From Staphylococcus cornubiensis (GTDB lineage: Bacteria; Bacillota; Bacilli; Staphylococcales; Staphylococcaceae), in assembly GCF_900183575.1 (NCBI RefSeq), contig NZ_FXUZ01000001.1, forward strand, positions 496,001-560,000: a stretch of DNA of 64,000 nt. The letters run 5' to 3'. The notes beneath the pieces were generated by a model. The model was not told the DNA's origin and searched no databases. It worked only from the letters and a program-made list of their open reading frames with translations. The position numbers and the translations under genes are program-made. Shown here in pieces: positions 28,226 to 35,747 of the stretch. Every line of letters begins with the position of its first letter. The stretch's first letter is position 1.

Positions 28226-28768
28226 ATGTCAGAAAAGAAAGAACTCAGTAATGAAGAATTGCTAGTAAGGCAACAGCAACAATTTGAAGATTACAAAAAA
28301 GAGCAGGCTTCTAAAGCTAAAAAGCGTTGGTTATGGGGCTGCGGAGGTTGTTTAGGTATATTTATCATTTTAGCTATTTTATTCTCTGCCTGTACCGGAG
28401 CGTTCGTGAATGAAGTGGATAAAAACTTAAATAATGGTGATTCTGAAATTAAGAAGGATTCAGATGCAACTAATGATCAGACGGCTGCTTTAAATTCCGC
28501 TAAAGTTTATGCTGATACAATGCATATGTCTAAACAAGGTATTTTTGATCAATTAACATCTGATGCTGGTGATAAATTTTCAGAAGAAGATGCACAATAT
28601 GCTATCGATCACTTAAAAGCCGATTATAAAGAAAATGCTTTAAAAGCTGCTAAATCTTATCAAAAAGACCAAAATATGTCCAAAGATGCTATCTATGATC
28701 AGTTAATTTCAAATTATGGTGATAAATTTACAGAAGAAGAAGCAAAGTATGCAGTCGATAATTTATAA
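28226..28768 (+). CDS. Ltp-family membrane protein with two Ltp repeats
   Basis: 180 aa. A charged N-terminal segment of ~34 residues precedes a membrane helix (GCGGCLGIFIILAILFSACTG). Then come a polar linker and two copies of the ~45-residue Ltp repeat (host cell surface-exposed lipoprotein domain), recognisable by ALNSAKVYADTMHMSKQGIFDQLTS and ALKAAKSYQKDQNMSKDAIYDQL (each split by the reading here). Ltp of phage TP-J34 blocks DNA injection by other phages; whether this protein does so is unknown. Good ribosome site GGGGGC before the ATG; no lipobox at the N-terminus. Confidence 0.8.
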   Translation: MSEKKELSNEELLVRQQQQFEDYKKEQASKAKKRWLWGCGGCLGIFIILAILFSACTGAFVNEVDKNLNNGDSEIKKDSDATNDQTAALNSAKVYADTMHMSKQGIFDQLTSDAGDKFSEEDAQYAIDHLKADYKENALKAAKSYQKDQNMSKDAIYDQLISNYGDKFTEEEAKYAVDNL

Positions 28769-28773
28769 TTTCA

Positions 28774-28800
28774 GGGGTACTCTTACGTACCCTTAATTAT
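28774..28800 (+). terminator. Weak terminator after the Ltp-repeat gene
   Basis: GGGTAC / GTACCC short stem followed by TTAATTATTT. Confidence 0.6.
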
Positions 28801-29000
28801 TTGTACGGTATTGAAATGTTTTTATTGTAGTCAATGAAGAAATGTAATACGTATAGAAAATAATCTTCATATGACATACGAGAAAAACGATTTAATAATT
28901 AAACACAGTCTTAAACATATAATTAAAATACAGTCTAATTAAAGACAGATAATATGCCCATGTGATGCTTTGAATAAAAATTATTTAAGGAGTTTGAAAT

Positions 29001-29501
29001 ATGAAAAAAAGTTTATTTTTATTGATTTCCAGTTTATTACTTTTAGGTGCCTGTGGTAATGATGAGAGTAAAAAGGAAACGACAAAAAAAGAAATTAAAT
29101 CACCAGAAAAAACAAAAGACGAACTTAAGGAAGAAAAAAACACTAAAGAAAATGAACCTCCCTCAACAGAAGGTCCTGTAACTTCTGAATATAATCAACA
29201 GTCTGATAATGTAGCTGTATCTGAACAATCACAGCTGGAATATATTCAACAAACCCCACAATATGATAGTCAACAAATGCCTAAAGAATATACATCACAA
29301 CAAAATCATCCTGTTCAAGAAAATAAAAAAGCAAAAATCGATTTAAATAGTTTACCTCCAACAGACTTTAGTACAGAAGGAATGTCTGAACAAGCGAAAA
29401 AGCAAATTGAAGAACTTACAATACAAAAAGATTTTCAAGGTTTACCACAAGAAGAATATAATGATAGAGTTTCTGAAATCATCAACAACGAGAACCAATG
29501 A
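29001..29501 (+). CDS. Lipoprotein, glutamine/glutamate-rich, unknown function
   Basis: 166 aa lipoprotein: signal peptide with lipobox LLGAC, lipid-carrying Cys near residue 18, followed by a low-complexity linker of K, E, T and Q up to about residue 115. A short conserved-looking C-terminal part has PPTDFSTEGMSEQAKKQIEEL. No known domain recognised. Strong ribosome site AAGGAG before the ATG. It stands alone on the plus strand. Confidence 0.75.
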   Translation: MKKSLFLLISSLLLLGACGNDESKKETTKKEIKSPEKTKDELKEEKNTKENEPPSTEGPVTSEYNQQSDNVAVSEQSQLEYIQQTPQYDSQQMPKEYTSQQNHPVQENKKAKIDLNSLPPTDFSTEGMSEQAKKQIEELTIQKDFQGLPQEEYNDRVSEIINNENQ

Positions 29502-29725
29502 CTTTGGGTAATTCACCGTAACTATATTATTTTACTTTTTTACGAATACAGAATGATTACATTACAAATTTATACACTTGCTAAAGTTCCTTAATTATAT
29601 ACTCTCAAATTAAATAATTAATTTATCTATTACTTTTTAGAGCAGTTACATTTTTACTGTATCCTCATTTAACTGACCTTTATCATTATAATACACCGGT
29701 CAGATATAATATAAAAGATATAATA

Positions 29726-29780
29726 AAAAGTATTGTTCGCCATAAAATATTGTTGTAAATTAGTATTATTGATGAAAAAC
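29726..29780 (+). repeat. Upstream element, copy 2
   Basis: AAAAAGTATTGT, variable part, ATATTGTTGTAAATT, then AGTATTATTGATG; matches 27836-27893 block by block. Here it is followed 75 bases later by an orphan terminator. Confidence 0.5.
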
Positions 29781-29896
29781 ATTCAGAAATAAGTAGATGA
29801 GTGTTTTAAAATTTATAACTTTTAATCACATTGTAAGGGTTAATAGATACTTTCACTAAAGGCATCTCATTTAACCACGAGATGCCGTTTTTAGAC
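29750..29896 (+). ncRNA. Candidate small RNA (promoter-like element plus terminator, no ORF)
   Basis: Starts in the TTGTTG/TATTAT-containing repeat and ends in a perfect GGCATCTC / GAGATGCC stem followed by GTTTTTAG. There is no ORF between. This is the layout of a ~120-base small RNA, but no expression evidence exists here. Confidence 0.3.
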
Positions 29897-30058
29897 GTAG
29901 AATTAAGTTTTATAATATATAGTAATGTGATCGAAAAACAAAAGACTTATATACTAACTTTACGATTATATTATTAAATTAAACCCTTTACTTATAAACG
30001 ATAAGAAGATTAAAAGCTTTATCTATTTAATCTAGAAATTATAAAGGAGGATATGCAC

Positions 30059-30685
30059 ATGTTAACAAAGGAAAACGAAAAGAAGTCTGGATGCTCAGGG
30101 TGTTTTGGCTGTTTAGGTATAGTGCTGTTAATAATCTTATTATTTAGTGGATGTAGCGCTTTTTTTGGAGACTCTCATAAGGATAAAGACCATGAAAGCC
30201 CAAAAACTGAAGAAAAATCAAAAAAAGAGGAAAAGTCACCAAGCAAAGAAGAAAAAGAAAATACTGAAATTGATAATTCAAAAGCTGATTTAACTGTTGA
30301 AAAAGTTAATATAGCACCTGAAGATGATACAGTTTACGGAAAATTATCTCAGCCACATAATAATAATAATAGCGTTGTCGTAGTCGATGATGTGACTTAT
30401 GTCTTAGTCGTAGTCGATGATGTGACTTATGTCTTAGGTGAAAATGATGAAATTTTACAAGCTGAAAAAAGTTTCTCAAAACTACCACTCGATAAAAATT
30501 TAGACAAAAACTTTTTGAATGAGCATGCAAAAGATTATATGGCGAAAGACGCTGAGTTTGTGTCTAATATAACAGATACAGAGCAAAAGTATCATTCAAA
30601 GTCGTTAAATAAAGACTACTTTGTGACACTAGTTCTTAATGAACATGGCAATGTCAATCAACTAATAGTTTCAAGTCGTCCTTAA
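30059..30685 (+). CDS. Membrane-anchored surface protein with an internal 30-bp tandem duplication
   Basis: 208 aa. A short N-terminal cytoplasmic part with SGCSGCFGCLG leads into a membrane helix (residues ~20-34), then a long K/E-rich linker. The C-terminal ~120-residue domain has YVLGENDEI, EFVSNITDTEQ and YFVTLVLNEHGNVNQLIVSS; I do not recognise it. The start at 30059 is eight bases after AAGGAGG; an ATG two codons earlier is too close. Residues ~107-126 contain a direct repeat of VVVDDVTYVL encoded by two perfect 30-bp units, a recent in-frame duplication. The anchor resembles that of the Ltp-repeat protein at 28226. Confidence 0.72.
   Translation: MLTKENEKKSGCSGCFGCLGIVLLIILLFSGCSAFFGDSHKDKDHESPKTEEKSKKEEKSPSKEEKENTEIDNSKADLTVEKVNIAPEDDTVYGKLSQPHNNNNSVVVVDDVTYVLVVVDDVTYVLGENDEILQAEKSFSKLPLDKNLDKNFLNEHAKDYMAKDAEFVSNITDTEQKYHSKSLNKDYFVTLVLNEHGNVNQLIVSSRP
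30377..30436 (+). repeat. Two perfect 30-bp tandem repeats inside a coding region
   Basis: Units 30377-30406 and 30407-30436 are identical and each adds ten codons (VVVDDVTYVL). Confidence 0.95.
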
Positions 30686-31260
30686 AGTAAACACAATTAT
30701 AAATTTTTACTTTTAAAACCGAATAAAATCATTTATAAGTTTTTTGTTCAATATCAAGTTTAAAATAAGTATATTCAACTGGAATTTTTAAAACCTATTT
30801 ATATGGCAATTTTTAGACAAACAACAATTGAAACTTAGAGGTTTACTGAAAACATTAGATAATTATGTGACAATTATTTAATAAGATGATAGCTTCTGAA
30901 AAAGTATAAAGAACTGTTAATAAAATAATATTATATACACATCGAAGACAAAAACAATCTCCCCATAAAATTTCTTCTTGCAACATCCTAGATCAGTCGA
31001 ACATACTTAATCATAAACTTGAATTAGAAGCAAGATTCTTTGCAAAAGAGACTATTATTTCATTGTAGGGTTTAATTAACGCATACCATTAAAGTGCGCA
31101 AAATGTTTTAGAATCGACTTTATATTTTGAAGTCACAAAAACATTTGTATTAGGTACACTGCAAACTAAATTACGGATGATCTGTAAGTTACGGTGGATA
31201 CATTTTAAGGTTTGAGCCGTTATCTATATATAAAAACATTTAAGGAGTGGAGATAGTATT
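30686..31260. other. AT-rich gap, no gene seen
   Basis: About 575 bases between the duplicated-repeat gene and the PH-SHOCT gene. There is no ORF with a ribosome site and no strong hairpin. The right end carries the promoter and ribosome site (AAGGAGTGG) of the next gene. Confidence 0.5.
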
Positions 31261-31782
31261 ATGGCTAATAAAAAGAAAAACTTAGAATTGATTACAGATT
31301 CTTTTTTACACAAAAACGAAGAAATAGTTTATTCTATTTTTGGCGCTTATGAAACTAAAACCTTAGGAAACGATACGGTTAAAAACGGTGTTTTAGCAGC
31401 AACTGAGGAAAGAATAATATTTTGCGCTAAAAGATTAAGTGGCTATGATTCAGAAATTTTTCATTACAATAAAATAAGTACGTTTGAACTAAGTAAAAAA
31501 TTAATGGGTAACATAATTACTTTTTATTCAAGTGGTAATAAAGTCTCTATAAAGTGGATTAATGATGACGAGTTAGATGATTTTATTGAATTTGTAAACG
31601 AAAAGATAAATGGTAAAGTAACAGGTTCTCAAAATGTATTAGAAACTGAACCCGATAATTCTAGTTTGGATAACGAATTAGAGGCTTTTAAAAAAATCAA
31701 AATGTTAAAAGAGTTATTAGATATGGATGCTATAACTCAAGAAGAGTTTGAGGCTAAAAAGAAACAACTATTAAATTTATAA
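31261..31782 (+). CDS. PH-like domain protein with C-terminal SHOCT motif
   Basis: 173 aa soluble protein. Residues ~15-120 look like a bacterial Pleckstrin-homology (YokE-like) domain, with GVLAATEERIIFCAKR, a KISTFELS strand and KVSIKWIND. Residues ~140-173 are the SHOCT motif (LEAFKKIKMLKELLDMDAITQEEFEAKKKQLLNL, shown here as its start and end: KIKMLKELLDMDAIT and EEFEAKKKQLLNL). Such PH-SHOCT proteins are frequent in prophages and accessory regions, and their role is unknown. A clear terminator follows. Confidence 0.8.
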   Translation: MANKKKNLELITDSFLHKNEEIVYSIFGAYETKTLGNDTVKNGVLAATEERIIFCAKRLSGYDSEIFHYNKISTFELSKKLMGNIITFYSSGNKVSIKWINDDELDDFIEFVNEKINGKVTGSQNVLETEPDNSSLDNELEAFKKIKMLKELLDMDAITQEEFEAKKKQLLNL

Positions 31783-31783
31783 T

Positions 31784-31813
31784 TTTATGGGTAGCATGCC
31801 TACCCATTTTTTA
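31784..31813 (+). terminator. Terminator after the PH-SHOCT gene
   Basis: ATGGGTAG / CTACCCAT stem with a short loop, then TTTTTTACG. Confidence 0.88.
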
Positions 31814-31869
31814 CGTAATGAATAGAATTTTTTTATCAAAGAGAATATTTCAAATTATAAAAGCGTGGA

Positions 31870-32349
31870 GTGTCAGCTGAGAGATTTGTGCAGCATGAAA
31901 TAAGTTATCCTTCCATAAGTTGCCGGTTAAGACCGTATTCTGTACGTCGTAAATCTATAACCTCCAATCTTTACTTGGTATTGAATATTGTTCAGTCCTT
32001 CGGTACATTTTCCCTACTATGACTTCTGCTGACTTCTCATCATTCGTTGTTACTACGGTAGAGATACCACTGATGAGACCTCCCGGGGTACGGTGTAACC
32101 CCTTTCCACTCATGTCACCGCATCATTTACTATATAGAACTCGGGTAGTATCGGACTTCATCTTGTTTAGCAGATTCATCCATTCCACATAGCCTTAATA
32201 TGATGTTTCTGTTTGTCAGTGCGAGTGTTTGCGTCCGACTTCCTTCAGATTCCACTTCACAATGGACAACCTAGTCTTTCGCTAACAGTTCCTATTACCA
32301 AGCCTATAACGGACTTTCACCGTCAAGATGTTACCCATACCGGGCGCAC
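31870..32349 (-). mobile_element. Truncated group IIC intron (5' part)
   Basis: Read on the minus strand, it begins GTGCGCCCGGTATGGG and continues with GGTGAAAGTCCG, then ATCTGAAGGAAGTCGGACG, GGATGAATCTGC and GTCAGCAGAAGTCATAGTA. These domain I-III landmarks closely follow the Oceanobacillus iheyensis IIC intron. The 5' splice site is at 32349, directly behind a Rho-independent terminator (the glnA copy), which is the preferred target of class C introns. About 480 bases remain. Only a decayed reverse-transcriptase start seems left, and domains V-VI are missing, so it cannot splice or move. Confidence 0.85.
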
Positions 32350-32352
32350 CAA

Positions 32353-32428
32353 GCAAAAACCCTCAAAGCGCATTGCTTCAATGGTTCCACGTATTAATAT
32401 TGCTTCATATACAGTTCAACTTCCAGAC
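32353..32428 (-). repeat. Duplicated glnA 3' end plus terminator (outer copy, att-like)
   Basis: On the minus strand it reads the last glnA codons (EVELYMKQY, stop) followed by the glnA terminator. It matches the true glnA end at 33797-33866 with only a few substitutions. The frame to the left is not glnA. This is what an integrative element leaves when it inserts into a gene 3' end. Confidence 0.82.
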
Positions 32429-32498
32429 ACTTTTGTTCTATAGTTGAGGAATAAATATATTACTTTGTATATGCTCTTAAATCTCATCATTTAGAGCA

Positions 32499-32672
32499 TC
32501 ACTTCTTTTTATTATTGCCAGAAGAAAATAAAAAGGCTCCAAAGAACAGTAAGGGAAAAATAACAAATAATCGAGCATCAAATGTATTTTTTCCAAGAAT
32601 AACAGGTAAAGATACATAAATAATAAAGGTTATTACCAGAAACACCAAATAAACTATTTTATTAGTACTCAT
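32499..32672 (-). CDS. Small membrane protein paired with the secreted 181-aa protein (57 aa)
   Basis: Two predicted membrane helices (IVYLVFLVITFIIYVSLPVIL and LFVIFPLLFFGAFLF, given in part) with a basic end NNKKK. The ATG is only 11 bases after the stop of the upstream secreted-protein gene, so the two are one transcript. The layout of a secreted polypeptide followed by a tiny two-helix membrane protein is that of a bacteriocin with its immunity protein, but the family is not recognised. Confidence 0.6.
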   Translation of the reverse strand: MSTNKIVYLVFLVITFIIYVSLPVILGKNTFDARLFVIFPLLFFGAFLFSSGNNKKK

Positions 32673-32683
32673 AGCAAATAAAC

Positions 32684-33229
32684 CTACAATACTATAGCGA
32701 TGAAAGCTCTAGCAACAATATACGCAAACTGTTTGTTAAAACCAAAATTATTAGTCAATCCTGCAGCCATAGCATCCGCTAAATTACCTTCAAAACCTGT
32801 TAAAACATCGCAAAATTTATTGATACTTTGATAGTGAAACATAACTAATTTTGTTCCGCTTGTTTTTTCTACCTTAGCAATTAATTTATTCCACGCCTTT
32901 TCGCCAAATTTATTTACAGTTGCCTTAATCGCCTTAGCACCTGCTTTAGCAGTTAAAGTAGCTTTCCCTCTTTCAGCAACACCATCTCTATAATTTTTAA
33001 CTTGAATTTTTAATTTTTCAGCTATACTTGGATCTTTGAAGTCCTTTTTACTATTGTCTATCTCTTTCAATAAAGCATTTGCAATTTCTTTTTTTTGCTT
33101 CATTTCTTCATCAATCGCCTTAGTCGTTTCAGCATTAACTTTATTAGAATCCAATATGAGATACACAGGACCTGTCAAAAGCGAAGTAAGAACTGTAGCA
33201 GTAACAATTTTACTGATTTTCTTGTTCAT
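32684..33229 (-). CDS. Secreted protein of 181 aa, possible bacteriocin-like or toxin precursor
   Basis: Signal peptide with hydrophobic core VTATVLTSLLTGPVYLIL and a probable cleavage site after NA near residue 33. The next ~65 residues are a charged helical segment (KKEIANALLKEIDNSKKDF). The C-terminal ~80 residues are more hydrophobic and glycine-rich (KAGAKAIKATVNKFGEKAWNK, later GFEGNLADAMAAGLTNNFG) and end in a hydrophobic ARAFIAIVL. I do not recognise the family with certainty. It is co-transcribed with a 57-aa membrane protein inside the islet at glnA, hence the bacteriocin/immunity suggestion. The ribosome site is modest (AGGGG). Confidence 0.65.
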   Translation of the reverse strand: MNKKISKIVTATVLTSLLTGPVYLILDSNKVNAETTKAIDEEMKQKKEIANALLKEIDNSKKDFKDPSIAEKLKIQVKNYRDGVAERGKATLTAKAGAKAIKATVNKFGEKAWNKLIAKVEKTSGTKLVMFHYQSINKFCDVLTGFEGNLADAMAAGLTNNFGFNKQFAYIVARAFIAIVL

Positions 33230-33419
33230 TACAAAAACCCCTTAAAAGTTTAAACAATCCCTTAATAAACATCCCATTATAAATATAACACATTAGTACT
33301 TTATTCCAATTACTTTAATATGTATAAGTATTAAGGATTTAATACGACATTTACTTTCTTAACACAAAAACAGGAAAGTCGAAATGCCCCCTCAAATATA
33401 ATACAGTATGACCTTTTTA

Positions 33420-33520
33420 ACGTGTTACTTAACTTCTAACTTACTCCACAAAGCTTTTTTTCTTTCAACAAATTCCCATCTTTATCAGCAATTTTACCAA
33501 TCTGAAAATTTTCTTCTTGA
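33420..33520 (-). pseudogene. Possible gene remnant (C-terminal fragment)
   Basis: The minus strand reads a coding-like tail, IHQEENFQIGKIADKDGN followed by LLKEKK and a stop. There is no start and no continuation upstream, and an alternative frame after the A-run would give ALWSKLEVK. Parent gene unknown. Confidence 0.3.
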
Positions 33521-33523
33521 TGA

Positions 33524-33628
33524 ATAACGGGTAGAATACAATTTGAAAACCTTGTGACCGAAAAAATGAATCATAAGGCAAAAGAGAAGTTTGAAAAATT
33601 TATTAATGACAGCAACCTTTTCGGATAA
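33524..33628 (+). pseudogene. Probable C-terminal remnant of a tyrosine integrase
   Basis: Open frame without a start encoding VTEKMNHKAKEKFEKFIND, ending SNLFG. This is like the tail of phage/island tyrosine recombinases that follows the active-site Tyr. The stop is followed by the repeat GCACCC...TTTGCACCCA, and the att-like glnA sequence lies 170 bases further on, the expected place for an integrase end. Confidence 0.45.
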
Positions 33629-33685
33629 GCCTGCACCCATTTTGCACCCAATTCATATAAAAAGTAAAAACTGGGTGCAAAGACA

Positions 33686-33720
33686 AAAACTTTCAAAGCT
33701 TATTGTTTCAATGATTCGAA
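33686..33720 (-). repeat. Degenerate third copy of the glnA terminator/att sequence
   Basis: ACAAAAACTTTCAAAGCTT followed by ATTGTTTCAATGATTC aligns to the glnA terminator ACAAAAACCCTCAAAGCG, then CATTGCTTCAAGGGTTC, with several substitutions; possibly an old att copy. Confidence 0.45.
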
Positions 33721-33796
33721 TATTTTTAAGCACCTAATTGAGACCAAATAGAGACCAAAACACTAATTTTATCATACTGGTCTCAATTTGATTTCA

Positions 33797-33866
33797 AAAC
33801 AAAAACCCTCAAAGCGCATTGCTTCAAGGGTTCCACTTATTAATATTGCTTCATATACTGTTCAAC
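33797..33866 (-). repeat. glnA 3' end and terminator (inner copy, att-like)
   Basis: True end of glnA with its terminator, an AACCCTTGAAGC / GCTTTGAGGGTT hairpin followed by TTTTGTTTT on the minus strand. About 70 bases are shared with 32353-32428; the two copies bracket the 1.4 kb islet. Confidence 0.82.
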
Positions 33867-35180
33867 TTCCCACTCAGACACTTGTGTGCGGTAGTAGTCC
33901 CATTCGATTGATTTAGAGTTGATGAATTGGTGATAGATGTGTTCACCTAATGCATCTTTTACGATAGGGTTTTCACGCATTGCTTTTAATGCTGTGTAAA
34001 GTGTTGATGGTAAGTCTTCAATACCAACCGCTTCACGTTCTTCACGGTTCATTTCATAGATATTTTGGTTCACTGGTTCTGGTACTTCTAATTTATTTTT
34101 AATGCCGTCTAGACCTGCTTGTAAAATTGTTGCTAATGCCATGTATGGGTTCGCTGCTGGGTCTACTGAACGGATTTCTACACGTGTTGATAAGCCACGA
34201 GAGCTTGGTACACGAACAAGTGGTGAACGGTTTTTACCACTCCAAGCGATATAACTTGGCGCTTCATAACCTGGTACTAAACGTTTGTATGAGTTCACAA
34301 GTGGGTTACATACAGCCGTGTAGCCACGTGCATGTTTCATAATACCTGCGATGAAGTGACAAGCATCTGCTGTTAATTGCATATCGCCATTTTCATCATA
34401 GAAGGCATTTTCCTTACCTTTGAATAATGATACGTTAAAGTGCATACCGCTACCGTTCACACCGAATAATGGTTTTGGCATAAATGTTGCGTGTAAATTA
34501 TGTTTACGTGCAATTGTTTTTACGACTAATTTGAAAGTCTGAATGTTGTCACATGCAGTAACGGCATCTGCATATTTAAAGTCAATTTCGTGTTGGCCTG
34601 GCGCTACTTCGTGATGTGATGCTTCGATGTCAAAGCCCATATCTTCTAGTTCTAAAACGATGTCACGACGACAGTTTTCACCTAAGTCTGTTGGAGCTAA
34701 GTCAAAATAACCACCGTGATCGTTTAATTCCATTGTTGGTTCGCCTTTTTCATCTAACTTAAATAAGAAAAATTCTGGTTCTGGTCCTAAATTGAAATCT
34801 GTATAGCCTAATGATTCCATCTCTTTTAACACACGTTTTAAGTTGCTACGTGGGTCACCTGAGAATGGTTCGTGATCTGTCGTATAGACGTCACAAATTA
34901 AGCGTGCAACTTTACCTTGTCCTGCTGTCCATGGGAAAATCACCCAAGTGTCAAGGTCTGGATATAAGTACATGTCTGATTCTTCGATACGTACGAATCC
35001 TTCAATTGAAGAACCGTCAAACATCATTTCATTGTCTAAAACTTTTTCTAATTGGCTTACTGGTACTTCCACGTTTTTAATTGTTCCTAAAATATCAGTA
35101 AATTGTAGACGTAAGTAGCGTACATTTTCTTCTTTGGCAAAGCGTCTGATATCATCTTTAGTAAAGTGTTGTTTTGGCAT
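33840..35180 (-). CDS. glnA: Glutamine synthetase, type I
   Basis: ATP-dependent synthesis of glutamine from glutamate and ammonium; dodecameric GSI-alpha (446 aa). Seen: the N-terminal DxxGxxK region [16 protein letters not shown] near residue 55, GPEPEFFLF near 130, [11 protein letters not shown] near 190, and the NRSP-loop segment [12 protein letters not shown] near 312. No adenylylation-type tail, as usual for Bacillales, where the enzyme is feedback inhibited and also signals to GlnR. It is in the operon glnR-glnA. Confidence 0.98.
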   Translation of the reverse strand: MPKQHFTKDDIRRFAKEENVRYLRLQFTDILGTIKNVEVPVSQLEKVLDNEMMFDGSSIEGFVRIEESDMYLYPDLDTWVIFPWTAGQGKVARLICDVYTTDHEPFSGDPRSNLKRVLKEMESLGYTDFNLGPEPEFFLFKLDEKGEPTMELNDHGGYFDLAPTDLGENCRRDIVLELEDMGFDIEASHHEVAPGQHEIDFKYADAVTACDNIQTFKLVVKTIARKHNLHATFMPKPLFGVNGSGMHFNVSLFKGKENAFYDENGDMQLTADACHFIAGIMKHARGYTAVCNPLVNSYKRLVPGYEAPSYIAWSGKNRSPLVRVPSSRGLSTRVEIRSVDPAANPYMALATILQAGLDGIKNKLEVPEPVNQNIYEMNREEREAVGIEDLPSTLYTALKAMRENPIVKDALGEHIYHQFINSKSIEWDYYRTQVSEWEVEQYMKQY

Positions 35181-35203
35181 TGAAAAATGTCCTCCAGTAT
35201 AAG

Positions 35204-35572
35204 TTATTTAAAAAAGCGCGATAAATCTCCACGATTCAATGGTATCGAATCACGTTGCGGTTTTTGCGTCGTATCTACGAGCATTTGTTTTCTTAACCGC
35301 TCTTCTTCATCGTTTAGGGAACTCTGGCCGTCCGCTAGCATAATTTGTTTAATCCCTTTCATATTAAAACCTTTTTCTAATAAATGTTTTATCGAAAGTA
35401 ATGTTTCTAAATCATTGAGCGAAAAGAGCCGTTTGTTCCCTTCTGTGCGCGAAGGTGTTACAAGTTCATGTGTTTCATAATAACGAATTTGCCTCGCGGA
35501 CAGTTCCGTTAATCGACTGACAACACTCATCGGAAATACAGGCATGTTGCGGCGAATCTTATCGTTATCCAT
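35204..35572 (-). CDS. glnR: Transcriptional repressor GlnR
   Basis: MerR-family nitrogen regulator of 122 aa. The N-terminal winged helix contains [18 protein letters not shown] (residues ~23-40). The C-terminal tail, which senses feedback-inhibited glutamine synthetase in Bacillus, ends RGDLSRFFK. It is 23 bases upstream of glnA. A GlnR-box palindrome lies 70 bases before its start codon, consistent with autoregulation. Confidence 0.96.
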   Translation of the reverse strand: MDNDKIRRNMPVFPMSVVSRLTELSARQIRYYETHELVTPSRTEGNKRLFSLNDLETLLSIKHLLEKGFNMKGIKQIMLADGQSSLNDEEERLRKQMLVDTTQKPQRDSIPLNRGDLSRFFK

Positions 35573-35641
35573 CTCCTACATCTCCTTGACTTTTTGAACT
35601 TGACTTAACAATAGCATACCCAAATGGACATTTCAAAAATA

Positions 35642-35658
35642 TGTCAGAAAACCTGACA
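35642..35658. promoter_or_regulatory. GlnR/TnrA box of glnRA
   Basis: TGTCAGAAAACCTGACA matches the operator TGTNA-N7-TNACA exactly. A second half-site (TTCTGACA) lies ~35 bases further upstream, as is typical for paired GlnR sites. Confidence 0.85.
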
Positions 35659-35747
35659 TGAGCCATTACACCCTTGATATAACAACATTTCTGACAATTC
35701 AGACCTTTAATTTAACGTGCGACATGGCGTGAAAGTGTAAAATTTAT

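Larger units (their letters stand above)
29502..30058. other. Gap with a possible small RNA unit
   Basis: About 560 bases without an ORF. It contains upstream element copy 2 at 29726-29780 and a strong terminator hairpin at 29856-29896 that belongs to no annotated gene. Confidence 0.5.

Noticed and set aside
28033..28251. 72-codon ORF upstream of the Ltp-repeat gene
   Set aside because: No ribosome site, composition as in the surrounding AT-rich spacer, and it overlaps the start of the better-supported gene.
32213..32443. Plus-strand 76-codon ORF between the PH-SHOCT gene and the islet
   Set aside because: It is the antisense of the group IIC intron 5' end and the duplicated glnA tail; similar spurious ORFs are annotated wherever such intron sequence occurs.
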